A stretch of 42,335 nt of DNA from Bacteroidetes bacterium GWF2_35_48 (GTDB taxonomy: Bacteria > Bacteroidota > Bacteroidia > Bacteroidales > GWF2-35-48): contig MEOG01000132.1 of the NCBI GenBank assembly GCA_001769125.1, positions 75,628-117,962 of the forward strand, written 5' to 3'. The first letter of the stretch is position 1. Every line of letters begins with the position of its first letter. Both the position numbers and the translations under genes were made by a program. Below, in pieces: positions 24,915-33,700 of the stretch. The notes beneath the pieces were generated by a model. It had not been told where the DNA came from. It did no database searches and saw only the letters and a program-made list of their open reading frames with translations.

Positions 24915-26315
24915 ATGAAGTTTTATATTTATATAGTATTATTTTTTGTATTAGTTCAGTGGACTATGGCACAAAATGTTGGCTTTGGAACGCTTACTCC
25001 GGGGGAAAAACTCGAAGTAAGTGGCAAGGTTAAACTTAATGATAACGTTATGTCTGCTTTACAATTAACTTTCGACGGAGGTACCAGTAATGCCCTGAAA
25101 ATACAAAATTCTGCCGGTTTTGTAACATTTACACCTCTTAGCTCAGGATGGGCACATATAAGCACAAGTCTGGCAAAACTAATTTTTAATGTTCCTGTTT
25201 ATGAGGTTTCCGGAACCTTCAGTTCATGGAATTCTTCAAATTTATCTTTTACTACTAATGGCACTACCCGAATGACAATTCTTAACTCTAATGGTAATAC
25301 AGGTATTGGCGTTATAAATCCTACCTTTAAACTTGATGTTAACGAGGATGTTCTTGTTCAAGGGAATAATGTATATGGCACAGGGAGTCTTGTTTTGCAT
25401 GGTGATGGTGGTGGCTTCGTTGAAGCAAAATCAAACAGTTCAACATATGGTTTAATTATCCGTGAATACAACAGCTCTGATTGGGGCAATATTGAGGTTG
25501 ATGCCAATGGATTAAATTTCGGATATCTGAATGATGCTTCTCACCTCCTCATAAAATCAGATGGAAATGTTGGGATTGGCAATACGACTGCGAATTATAA
25601 ACTTGAAGTAACTGGCGATGTTAGAATGAGCGGAGATCTTGCTTTTGGGTACGATGCATCCTACAATTCTCACACACGTACACAAACCAGACAAAATGCA
25701 GGCGCAATGGGTGGGCGTAGCGGGTTTTATCAAACAAGCGACCCGACACCTTACTCTGCAAACTGGCCTGCAGGCGCTGGTAGCTGGTGGCATTTGATTG
25801 ATGTAAGACATAGCAATACAGGGAATAATTATGCAATGCAGTTTGCTGCTTCTTTCTGGGGTACAGATTTATATTTTAGAAAAACAAATAATTCTGCATC
25901 TCAAGCTTGGTCAAGGGTTAAAACTATCGCAGAGAACCCAAGACCATACTCCAGAACTACCTTTACCAGTACCTCAACAACAACTGTATATACAGACTCT
26001 TATATTTCGATTCGATACAATAATTCAAATGCTTATATCGAATTTCAGCCAAAATCAGGACATACGGGCTGGTGGGATTGTTTTTCAATAAGCGAAGGAA
26101 CTGAAAGCGGTACAAGCCCTGAATCTGTAGCGATAGATATTAATGCATCATCAACTTCATCGTGGTATACTTTAAACGATGTGGACGCATCAACACGAAA
26201 CGGCCCGGGTGCATCTATTTGGCTCGCTAAAGAAAGTTCAAATGCTTACTCTGTATATCATATAATATTACTTGAACATGGAACATATTCAACCGTAATA
26301 GTTGAAGTTAAATAA
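24915..26315 (+). CDS. Secreted tail-fibre-like protein 3
   Basis: 466 residues, third paralogue. The signal peptide is residues 1-20 (LVQWTMAQ). GIG motifs are NVGFGTLTPGEKLEVSGKV, TGIGVINPTFKLDVNEDV and NVGIGNTTANYKLEVTGDV. The knob-like region reads GRSGFYQTSDPTP, WWHLIDVRHSN, DLYFRKTNNSASQAWSRV. The final 130 residues (SYISIRYNNSNAYIEFQPKSGHTGWWD ... IVEVK) form another distinct tip. The ATG follows the TAG of gene 2 with no gap. The conserved shaft with changing tips suggests duplication followed by diversification of binding specificity. Confidence 0.72.
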   Translation: MKFYIYIVLFFVLVQWTMAQNVGFGTLTPGEKLEVSGKVKLNDNVMSALQLTFDGGTSNALKIQNSAGFVTFTPLSSGWAHISTSLAKLIFNVPVYEVSGTFSSWNSSNLSFTTNGTTRMTILNSNGNTGIGVINPTFKLDVNEDVLVQGNNVYGTGSLVLHGDGGGFVEAKSNSSTYGLIIREYNSSDWGNIEVDANGLNFGYLNDASHLLIKSDGNVGIGNTTANYKLEVTGDVRMSGDLAFGYDASYNSHTRTQTRQNAGAMGGRSGFYQTSDPTPYSANWPAGAGSWWHLIDVRHSNTGNNYAMQFAASFWGTDLYFRKTNNSASQAWSRVKTIAENPRPYSRTTFTSTSTTTVYTDSYISIRYNNSNAYIEFQPKSGHTGWWDCFSISEGTESGTSPESVAIDINASSTSSWYTLNDVDASTRNGPGASIWLAKESSNAYSVYHIILLEHGTYSTVIVEVK

Positions 26316-26322
26316 AAAAAAC

Positions 26323-28308
26323 GTGAGAAAAATAGTGACCATATTTTTAATTTTTTCTTTGCTGATTACAAAATACAGTACCGGACAGTTAGTAAATAAT
26401 GGAGGTGTAATTATGATCCAGTCAGGTGCAGATGTTTATATCACTGGTGGAGGAACTTCTTTTACAAATCAAAGCAATGGAGGAAGCTATGGCACCGTTC
26501 ATAGTTATGGCAATATTTTTTTAGACGGACACTGGGTTAATGAAACACAGACCTTAAACTCTGCGAATGCCACTTTTAATGCAGGATCAGGAACTGTAAA
26601 ATTTAACGGGACTTCTTCTTGTAATTTAAATTCAGGCGGCTATGCTTTTTTTAATTTAATTATTGACAACACCGCAGGAGTCACACTGACAACAAATAGT
26701 TGCCGCGTAGATAAAGCGGCTACATTAACAAATGGTATAATCAATACTGGGTCTAATGTCTTTTCGGTTGAAGACTATAGCACAACCTCCCTTTCTGGAT
26801 TTAATACATCAAATTATATAAATGGCAATCTAAGTCGAAGAGTTACTACAGGATATGCATCTGAGGAATTTGCATCTTTGTTATATACAACAAGCAGTAC
26901 AACCACAAATACAACAAAAGGGTCAATAATAAATGTTACTTCTACGAGTAATGATCCAATGATTAACATGCAAACAGTTTTAAGCGGTTTTCCATACAAT
27001 CCTGCTGTTTATAAATTTGTTGAAGTACGATACCGTGTGCTATCTGGAACAGCTGGCAGTATGGAGCTTTTTTGGTGTACCGCAGCAAGACCGTGGGCAG
27101 ACGGTGGTTACAGGGCTGTTGTGGGTTTAATAAGTGATGGAAACTGGCACAATACCATTGTTGACCTTCATAGTTTTTGGACGCTGACATCTGATGGATC
27201 TGGTAATGTTCCTGTTATTGGATTTAGATACGACTGGTGTACTACAGACGGAGTAACAATGGATATTGATTATTTAAAAATTACAGGTTCGCCTACTGAT
27301 GAGTATGATTTTCCTGTTGGCACATCTTCTCAATATGAATTAGCAAAAATTAAAATTAATTCATCTACAGGCATTACACACATTAACTCTAATTTTGTTG
27401 CTTTTAACCCTCCGACAATACCTTATGGCAATATACAATCTGGTCTGAGTGTTAATGGAACGCCAATTACAACAATACTTGATTATGGTTATTGGAATTT
27501 TTATCCAAATACAGGAGGCACAGCCACGAGCTACGACGAATCACTAACCTCCAGTGGGCAAACCAATGGAGGATCTTCTGCCGATCAGCATACGGTTGTG
27601 AAAAGGGCTGATGCGTCTTCTGACTGGATATGTTCAGGAACACACGATAATGCTACACAAAGTGGCACGAGCACAAATCCTATTACCGCAAAAAGATCCT
27701 CTGTGAATGGTTTTTCACATCATGCTATTGGACGTTCTGATCTTATTACTTTGCCAGTTTCTTTGGTCTCTTTTAAAGGGAAATGTGAGCAAAATTTTAT
27801 CCTTATTAATTGGATAACATCTTCTGAAACGAATAATGATTATTTTGAAATAGAAAAAAGTGAAGATTTATATTCCTGGCATCTTTTAACAGTGGTAAAT
27901 GGCGCTGGAAATTCAAATGAGTTAAACTATTATCAGATAACAGACGTTTTTTCTGAACAAACATTATACTACAGGCTAAAACAAGTGGATTATAATGGTC
28001 AATATTTTTATTCTGACATTATTGCTGTTATATGCAACAACACACCCTCAAGTCCTTTTTATCTGCAACAGACAAATTTTGGAATTAATGATAATGAAAC
28101 AGAACTTTTTTTAAACCTAACTAAAGAAACATATTTAATGATTGAATTATACAATTGTTTAGGACAAAAACTTTATCATAGCAATGTTCATGTGTTTTCA
28201 GGAAACCAAAATATTCTTATAAATTATAATCCTGTAGCAAAGGGTATGTACATATTGGTAATACATGATAAATATTATTCACAAACCTATAAAATTATTA
28301 GGCATTAG
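26323..28308 (+). CDS. T9SS-sorted surface protein with sugar-binding-like module
   Basis: 661 residues from GTG 26323. No ATG is available; the alternative TTG at 26302 would overlap the previous gene by 14 bp and add KLNKKN. The signal peptide ends near KYSTGQ. Residues about 30-185 are a beta-rich repeat region (NNGGVIMIQSGADVYITGGGTSF, FNAGSGTVKFNG). About 186-322 form a jelly-roll-like module with many aromatics (FVEVRYRVLSG, MELFWCTAARPW, GFRYDWCTTDGVTMDIDYLKI), resembling carbohydrate-binding domains. The region VSFKGKCEQNFILINWITSSETNNDYFEIEKS followed by YRLKQVDYNGQYFYSDI precedes the C-terminal sorting domain (MIELYNCLGQKLY ... KGMYILVIHDKYYSQTYKIIRH). It is the last gene of the fibre operon and the only one with a T9SS tail. 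Confidence 0.78.
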   Translation: MRKIVTIFLIFSLLITKYSTGQLVNNGGVIMIQSGADVYITGGGTSFTNQSNGGSYGTVHSYGNIFLDGHWVNETQTLNSANATFNAGSGTVKFNGTSSCNLNSGGYAFFNLIIDNTAGVTLTTNSCRVDKAATLTNGIINTGSNVFSVEDYSTTSLSGFNTSNYINGNLSRRVTTGYASEEFASLLYTTSSTTTNTTKGSIINVTSTSNDPMINMQTVLSGFPYNPAVYKFVEVRYRVLSGTAGSMELFWCTAARPWADGGYRAVVGLISDGNWHNTIVDLHSFWTLTSDGSGNVPVIGFRYDWCTTDGVTMDIDYLKITGSPTDEYDFPVGTSSQYELAKIKINSSTGITHINSNFVAFNPPTIPYGNIQSGLSVNGTPITTILDYGYWNFYPNTGGTATSYDESLTSSGQTNGGSSADQHTVVKRADASSDWICSGTHDNATQSGTSTNPITAKRSSVNGFSHHAIGRSDLITLPVSLVSFKGKCEQNFILINWITSSETNNDYFEIEKSEDLYSWHLLTVVNGAGNSNELNYYQITDVFSEQTLYYRLKQVDYNGQYFYSDIIAVICNNTPSSPFYLQQTNFGINDNETELFLNLTKETYLMIELYNCLGQKLYHSNVHVFSGNQNILINYNPVAKGMYILVIHDKYYSQTYKIIRH

Positions 28309-28454
28309 TAATTAAATATAGATAAATCATTATTCCTTTTTATTCATAAATAATACTATTGATTTCGGTTGAAATATCCGCAATCATATTTTTCTCCACC
28401 ATCGCCTCTCTCAATACCTGATAATTTCCTTAAAATAATTCCTTCCCTATAACC

Positions 28455-31070
28455 TTATTTCTCCTCCGATTTATCAATCTCTCCCTCACTTTCCTCGTCC
28501 CATTTTATTTTAACTTTGTTTTGTTTTTTCTTCTTTTCTTCTTCTTCTTTCTTTTTCTTAAAATTGATTAATGATGTATCATTTTTAAACAAGCCGAATT
28601 CTTCTTTTAATATAGACTTGATTGTTTTCTTTTCATCTTTTACAGCTTCTTTAATACTCTCTTTTACTTTTCGCGTATCATAGCGAATCGAGAAATTATC
28701 GGTGGTTCCGCTTATCACAAGATAAATATTTGTTTTGCCACGATCATCTTCTTCTATGGGTCCAAACTCTTCTTTCTCTTTTTTCTTTGATTTTATTTTT
28801 TTGGATAGAATATCTGAAAGTAAAATTTTTACCCTGTAATCAACACGTGAGTCGAAAGTTTGCTCACCCAATAAGCTTAGATTTAATGCAGAACTGTTAA
28901 TGTCCATCTGGGGAATAATAATTTTTTCATCCTTAATTAAAATATCATTTTTTAATTCAGAAAACCGGATGTTTTTTAATTCATTAATATCTACAAACTG
29001 CGCCATTTTTTCTAAAGGTTTAAAATCAATCAGCTCTCCGTTGTTTATCGTAACATTTGATGCAACAATTAATTTTTTTGTATTACAAACCAGAGCGTTT
29101 GTCCATTCAGAGGCAATAGTAATATCTGATGAAACAAAACCCCTTAAATGCTTATCTGTAATAAAGTCCTGACCAAAATTATTAAACGAAATAAACAGTT
29201 TCTGTATATTAATTTTTGATAGTTTTATTTTTGAATGAATGGAAAAATTTCCATCGTTTTCTTGCGTAATAACACCCGAAGATTCGATAGATCCTTCCAT
29301 CGTTTTAAAATGAATATCCTCTGCATTAAGCTTTCTGTTTTTGTACAATAATTTTCCTTTAACATCTGTTGCCTGAAAGTCTGAAAAAATAAAATTTTTA
29401 ATATCTGTACTTACATAAAATTCCATATTATCGGGCAATGCAATTATAAATTCTGATTTGTTCTGATCGCTTTTACCTGCTAACAATTCATTCATATTCA
29501 AATTAGCACATGTAACCTCGCCGTCAACTAAAAAATGCTGATCGGGTACCATAAAATAGGAGATAATATTTTTAAGAGCTCCTTTAATTGAAAAATCATT
29601 ATTCCCGGCATAAAAAGAAAGCGAATTAATATCAAGATCATTATTATTAAAAGCAAAAATACCATTGATGCCCGTGTATTTATTTCTCCCTTCTTTCAAA
29701 GAAAAAGAAGCATTTTCTAAAATCAGATTTCCACTTATTTTAGAATTCATAAAATCATTTTTTGTAAAATTTGAAGGATCTTTTATCCTGCCGGAAAAAT
29801 TAAAATTTGATTTAATTATGCCATCAATTTCACGAATCGTATCTACTTTAAAGAACTGCTGCAATTCTGATAACTGCGCATCAACTTCTGCATTAATTTC
29901 GACATGGGGAAATTCAGGATTTTTCATGAAAAAACTACCTGAAATATTGCTTTTACCCACAGTAAATTTTAAGCGATCAAGTAGCAATGTAGTTGTAGTA
30001 ATCGAATTATTTTCACCATTGGAATAAAGTCCTGTAAGGCTTACATTTTTAAGTTTAATCGAAGCATTTTTCTTTGAAATACTTGCATTTTTCATTCCGA
30101 ATTTGGTTTCGATATGAACAAAGCTGCTACTGTCAATTGCTCCTGACACATTTGCTTCAAAATATAATTCACCTTCGCTTTGATACTCTTTTTTATACGC
30201 ATCAAATTTCTCGGGCAACAGAGACAGGAAGGACTGTATGTCTATATCATTCCCTTTTATCTGTAAATTTATGATGTTCTTTTTTCCGGTTTGAATAGTC
30301 CCGGTAACATTCAACGATAAATCTTCAACATCAATACTTCCATTCTTTATTTCAAACAAATTATTTTTGACCTTCATAGTAAGATTTACAGCAAGACCCG
30401 ATGCATTGACATAATTTACATTATCAATTACAATGCAATCTGCAAAAAGTTCTCCGGCAGTTGACAGGGAGTAGTCATCAGAAGAAAAATCTCCGTTTAG
30501 CACAAAATTTCTTGAGTGAATCCTCAGGTCGGTATGCAGCGCATTATCTATATAAAAAACTTGTACATTATTTAATGTTATTTTTTTAAGACAAAGCTGA
30601 AATTTTGATGTATCTGTAGGATGCGAAGATTCCCAAAAATGATAATTTTCTTTTCCACGGCTGTTTGTAAGCAGATACATTCGTCCTTTTTCAATAATAA
30701 TTTTTTTGATTTTATATCTTTCATAATAAATATCAATAATGTTGAATTGCAGAAATAAACTTTGAGCAGAAAATAATGTATCTTTAAAAGAGCCCTTGAA
30801 TTCTGAACGATTAAAGCCCTTGGTTGGTTTTGCATAAACGTCCTGAAATTCTACAGAAGCATCGGGGAAATGCTTAAACACGGAAAAATTTACTTTACCG
30901 ACCTTTATTTCGGTCTTTAGATTTTTATTGATTTCCGAAATGATAAATTTTGAAATTTCGTTTCCATAAAAATTCGCAATGATAAATCCCGCTGCAAAAA
31001 AAAGAAGAATAAGCCCACCTGTTACAGATGAAGCAATAATAGCTATTTTTTTTATTTTCTTTTTTTGCAT
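28455..31070 (-). CDS. AsmA-family envelope protein
   Basis: 871 residues from ATG 31070. One N-terminal membrane helix (IAIIASSVTGGLILLFFAAGFIIANF) anchors it, followed by SEINKNLKTEIKVGKVNFSVFKHFPDASVEFQDVYA, the AsmA N-terminal signature. The long body is built of short beta strands, as in AsmA/TamB-like bridge proteins that shape outer-membrane lipid and protein content. The C-terminus is strongly charged (KKKKEEEEKKKKQ ... ESEGEIDKSEEK). An ATG nine codons earlier (31097) would lie at the predicted transcription start (TATTTTTG, minus strand, 31110-31103), so I prefer 31070. Convergent with the T9SS gene ending at 28308; the 146-bp gap between them shows no clear terminator. Confidence 0.87.
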   Translation of the reverse strand: MQKKKIKKIAIIASSVTGGLILLFFAAGFIIANFYGNEISKFIISEINKNLKTEIKVGKVNFSVFKHFPDASVEFQDVYAKPTKGFNRSEFKGSFKDTLFSAQSLFLQFNIIDIYYERYKIKKIIIEKGRMYLLTNSRGKENYHFWESSHPTDTSKFQLCLKKITLNNVQVFYIDNALHTDLRIHSRNFVLNGDFSSDDYSLSTAGELFADCIVIDNVNYVNASGLAVNLTMKVKNNLFEIKNGSIDVEDLSLNVTGTIQTGKKNIINLQIKGNDIDIQSFLSLLPEKFDAYKKEYQSEGELYFEANVSGAIDSSSFVHIETKFGMKNASISKKNASIKLKNVSLTGLYSNGENNSITTTTLLLDRLKFTVGKSNISGSFFMKNPEFPHVEINAEVDAQLSELQQFFKVDTIREIDGIIKSNFNFSGRIKDPSNFTKNDFMNSKISGNLILENASFSLKEGRNKYTGINGIFAFNNNDLDINSLSFYAGNNDFSIKGALKNIISYFMVPDQHFLVDGEVTCANLNMNELLAGKSDQNKSEFIIALPDNMEFYVSTDIKNFIFSDFQATDVKGKLLYKNRKLNAEDIHFKTMEGSIESSGVITQENDGNFSIHSKIKLSKINIQKLFISFNNFGQDFITDKHLRGFVSSDITIASEWTNALVCNTKKLIVASNVTINNGELIDFKPLEKMAQFVDINELKNIRFSELKNDILIKDEKIIIPQMDINSSALNLSLLGEQTFDSRVDYRVKILLSDILSKKIKSKKKEKEEFGPIEEDDRGKTNIYLVISGTTDNFSIRYDTRKVKESIKEAVKDEKKTIKSILKEEFGLFKNDTSLINFKKKKEEEEKKKKQNKVKIKWDEESEGEIDKSEEK

Positions 31071-31102
31071 AAAAATCCAAATTTTGAGCAATCTCAATTT
31101 TG

Positions 31103-31110
31103 CAAAAATA
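31103..31110 (-). promoter_or_regulatory. -7 box for the AsmA-family gene
   Basis: TATTTTTG on the minus strand fits TAnnTTTG, placing the start of transcription near 31097 and a leader of about 27 nt. The -33 match is poor. Confidence 0.4.
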
Positions 31111-31175
31111 CAAATTTGAATTTTGTATCAATAAATAAACTATTTTAGTATCAAAATATTTTAAACTATTGTATT

Positions 31176-31973
31176 ATGAAAAATAAATTAATTTCCAGTT
31201 TGTTTTTAAATGTTTTATTTTTAATGATTCCTGTATTTTTATATGCGCAGGAAGAAACAGAAGAAAGCTCCCCTATTGAATTTGGAGCTGATCTTATGAG
31301 TCGTTATATATGGAGAGGCTGTGACCTTGGAGGGAAAAGCCCGAGCCTTCAGCCAAGTCTCTCGTTAAATTGGAAAACAAAAGACACTACACATGCAATA
31401 AAAATCGGAGCGTGGGGCGCGTATACATTTTCCGCAACAGCAAATGAAGAAGCAGATTTGTTTCTTACCTATACATTTAAGGATATGATCACCCTTACAA
31501 TAAATGATTATTTTTTTTCGGGCCTTAATACGGGTAAAAAAGACAAATATTTTATTTACTCCAAAGACAGCACTGGTCATCTTTATGAAGGCACTTTAAG
31601 CTTTAATGGCACAGAAAAAATTCCTTTTACATTGCTTTTTGCAATTAACTTTTTTGGTAATGATGTGCGAAAAATAAAAGATGATGGTTCGGAGGGAACT
31701 ATTGTTATGAGTAAATATATTGAACTTGGCTATAAGAAAACAATAAAAGAAGTGGATTTTAATGCTTTTATAGGTGCGGCACTTGATGATCCTGATGAAG
31801 ACAAAGGAGAGTCCGGGTTTTATTATAACAACTCTGCCGGAATTATAAATTTAGGGATAAAAGCTTCAAAAGAAATAAAAATTACAGAGAACTATAAGCT
31901 GCCGGTACAGTGTTCTTTTATCGTGAACCCGGAGGCTGAAAAAGCATATATTGTTTTTGGAATTACATTCTGA
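31176..31973 (+). CDS. Outer-membrane porin-like protein (TorF/Gcw_chp type)
   Basis: 265 residues. The signal peptide (1-25, ending in FLYAQ) is followed by EFGADLMSRYIWRGCDLGGKSPSLQPSLSL, the opening of the Gcw_chp/TorF family. Amphipathic beta strands then alternate to the final YIVFGITF, with a terminal Phe as in outer-membrane barrels. It probably forms a small beta-barrel in the outer membrane; the substrate is unknown. It stands alone, with ATG 31176 the natural start and a strong terminator 36 bp after the stop. Confidence 0.78.
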   Translation: MKNKLISSLFLNVLFLMIPVFLYAQEETEESSPIEFGADLMSRYIWRGCDLGGKSPSLQPSLSLNWKTKDTTHAIKIGAWGAYTFSATANEEADLFLTYTFKDMITLTINDYFFSGLNTGKKDKYFIYSKDSTGHLYEGTLSFNGTEKIPFTLLFAINFFGNDVRKIKDDGSEGTIVMSKYIELGYKKTIKEVDFNAFIGAALDDPDEDKGESGFYYNNSAGIINLGIKASKEIKITENYKLPVQCSFIVNPEAEKAYIVFGITF

Positions 31974-32008
31974 TCTATGCTTGATTTTATATCCTAATTT
32001 GAAATATC

Positions 32009-32050
32009 ACGAATAAAAAAAGCGGTTTTTATACCGCTTTTTTTATTCGT
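32009..32050. terminator. Bidirectional intrinsic terminator
   Basis: A perfect 18-bp stem (ACGAATAAAAAAAGCGGT and its mirror) surrounds the 6-nt loop TTTTAT. The A/T runs make it work in both directions. It serves the porin gene (+) and the convergent zinc-ribbon gene, whose stop (32043-32045) is inside the stem. Confidence 0.93.
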
Positions 32051-32444
32051 AACAAGGAGCAGCACCCCAAAAATTGTATTTTGACGAATCGTCTCCATAC
32101 ATTTCGATTTTTTTATCGGTAATTTTATACGTACAATGTTCTCCGAAAACCTCAGAAAAGAAAACTTCTGATTCATTGCCATATTCATCTTTCATGATAA
32201 CCATTGCAAGGTTTTTATTGAATTTTTCTGTTTGAAGGCGTTTTTGGCATACCGGACAAATAATTTCAAGCTTTTCCCCTTTTTCTAATGTAAATAAAGG
32301 ATCCTTTGTAACGGAATAATCACCAATATGCGGACTTACCAAAATTAAGCCTAAAGCTTCCTTCTGATTTCTGATTGTAAAAATAATGTCATTTCCGACA
32401 TTTAGCTGGGCTTTGCAATGAGGACAGTAATATTTCTTTTTCAT
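32043..32444 (-). CDS. Zinc-ribbon protein of unknown function
   Basis: 133 residues, no signal peptide. CPHC near the N-terminus (residues 7-10) and CPVC at about 64-67 form two CxxC knuckles able to hold one zinc ion. The section between (IIFTIRNQKEALGLILVSPHIGDYSV) and the C-terminal part (FNKNLAMVIMKDEYGNESEVFFSEVFGEHCTYKI) are beta-rich. I do not recognise a named family. A TATCTTTG box (minus strand, 32476-32469) lies upstream. Confidence 0.75.
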   Translation of the reverse strand: MKKKYYCPHCKAQLNVGNDIIFTIRNQKEALGLILVSPHIGDYSVTKDPLFTLEKGEKLEIICPVCQKRLQTEKFNKNLAMVIMKDEYGNESEVFFSEVFGEHCTYKITDKKIEMYGDDSSKYNFWGAAPCYE

Positions 32445-32606
32445 GATAACACATTTTATTTAATGCAACAAAGATAAAAATAAAATTAAATCTGCTTATA
32501 GGCAGTATATACTTTCTAACATATCAGAGTTGAAAAAAATAATACAAAATTAGTTTATGCTTTCTTTTTGTTGACTATTTTGCAGAAATTTTTAAATAAA
32601 CTATAT

Positions 32607-33488
32607 ATGCAAAAAGGAATTTATACCTTAATGATAACGCCCCTTCTTGAGAATGGTTTTCTTGATGAAGCCGGATTGCAAAAACTTGTAGAACGTCAGG
32701 TTGAAGCGGGTGTTCACGGAATAGCCCCACTAGGTGTTACCGGAGAAAATACCCTACTGACAGATGAAGAAGAATTGAAAGTGCTTGAAATTATTCTGAA
32801 AACAGCAAAAGGAAAATGCAAAGTAGTACCCGACACTTGTGCTGCAAGCTTATGGAAAGCCAAAGAAAAAGTAAAAGCTTTTTCCGATTTAGGAGCAGAT
32901 TATATCTCTGTTTTTTGCCCTTTCTTTGTTTTACCAAAAACAGATGGATTGATTAAATTTTATGAAACGCTGGCCGATGCTTCTCCAGTGCCGATTTTAC
33001 TGCATAACTCAAAAGACAGGACAGGTGTTGAGCTTGATCCGCCTACATCGGCGCATCTTGCAAAACATCCTAATATTGTTGGAATTAAAGATGGCAACAA
33101 AGGGCTTGACCACCTCGCGAAGCTTATTTATCTTACGAAAAATGATGATTTCTGCGTGTTCACAGGAAAAGACACAACAGCCTATCCGCTTATTTGCTTC
33201 GGAGGCGCGGGAACTTTTTCTGTTGCCGGAAACATAATTCCTGATGTAATGAAACAAATAACAGACCTTGCTTTATCAGGAAAAACAAAGGAGGCTGAAA
33301 CAATACACTTTAAATATTATCCGCTTTTTGAAGCGCTGCGCTGGGAAACAAACCCTATGGCGGCAAAAGCTGCACTGAACCTGATGGGACTTCCCGGTGG
33401 TGGGTTACGCTTGCCACTGACACCTCTCAGTCAGGAAAAAACAATTAAAATGAAAGAGATGCTGATGAAAATGGATATTATTCGGTAG
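32607..33488 (+). CDS. DapA/N-acetylneuraminate-lyase superfamily aldolase, non-canonical
   Basis: 293 residues from ATG 32607 (MQKGIYTLMITPL); the in-frame ATG 13 codons upstream gives an atypical extension. It is a TIM barrel of the DHDPS/NAL family: GVTGENTLLTDEEE at 43-56 and the Schiff-base lysine at 161 in VGIKDGN. Aligned by eye with E. coli DapA, Thr44 is Val44, Tyr133 of PYY is Phe (CPFF), and Arg138 is replaced (VLPK). It is therefore unlikely to be the lysine-pathway enzyme and more probably acts on another 2-oxo acid. It lies 212 bp before homoserine kinase in the same direction. Confidence 0.85.
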   Translation: MQKGIYTLMITPLLENGFLDEAGLQKLVERQVEAGVHGIAPLGVTGENTLLTDEEELKVLEIILKTAKGKCKVVPDTCAASLWKAKEKVKAFSDLGADYISVFCPFFVLPKTDGLIKFYETLADASPVPILLHNSKDRTGVELDPPTSAHLAKHPNIVGIKDGNKGLDHLAKLIYLTKNDDFCVFTGKDTTAYPLICFGGAGTFSVAGNIIPDVMKQITDLALSGKTKEAETIHFKYYPLFEALRWETNPMAAKAALNLMGLPGGGLRLPLTPLSQEKTIKMKEMLMKMDIIR

Positions 33489-33490
33489 AA

Positions 33491-33614
33491 GAAGTCAGAA
33501 GTCAGAAGTCAGAAGTCAGAAGTTGGAAGTTGGAAGTTGGCAGTCAAAAAGTCAGCAGTCGAAAAAGTCGGCAGTCGGCAGTCAAACAGACTGAAGACTG
33601 TAGACTGTAGACTG
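33491..33614. repeat. Heptamer simple-sequence array before the homoserine kinase gene
   Basis: GAAGTCA is repeated about four times, then GAAGTTG three times. Degenerate CAGTC/AAGTCGG and GACTGTA units follow up to 33614. Copy number in such tracts is prone to change. It fills most of the gap between the aldolase and homoserine kinase genes. Confidence 0.85.
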
Positions 33615-33700
33615 AGAGCATAGCATCTTCCGGCTTCGAGCTTCTTCCTTCCGGCTAACGCAAAGAGCATTTTGTGCAACATAAGTTAAAATATAAAATA

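Noticed and set aside
22114-26315. Prophage or tailocin remnant
   Set aside because: The fibre-like genes have Sec signal peptides and stand without any structural, lysis, replication or integrase gene, so a host surface system is more likely.
32607-33488. Lysine-pathway dapA
   Set aside because: Key residues (Thr44, Tyr133, Arg138 equivalents) are replaced although the Schiff-base lysine is kept, so no gene symbol is given.
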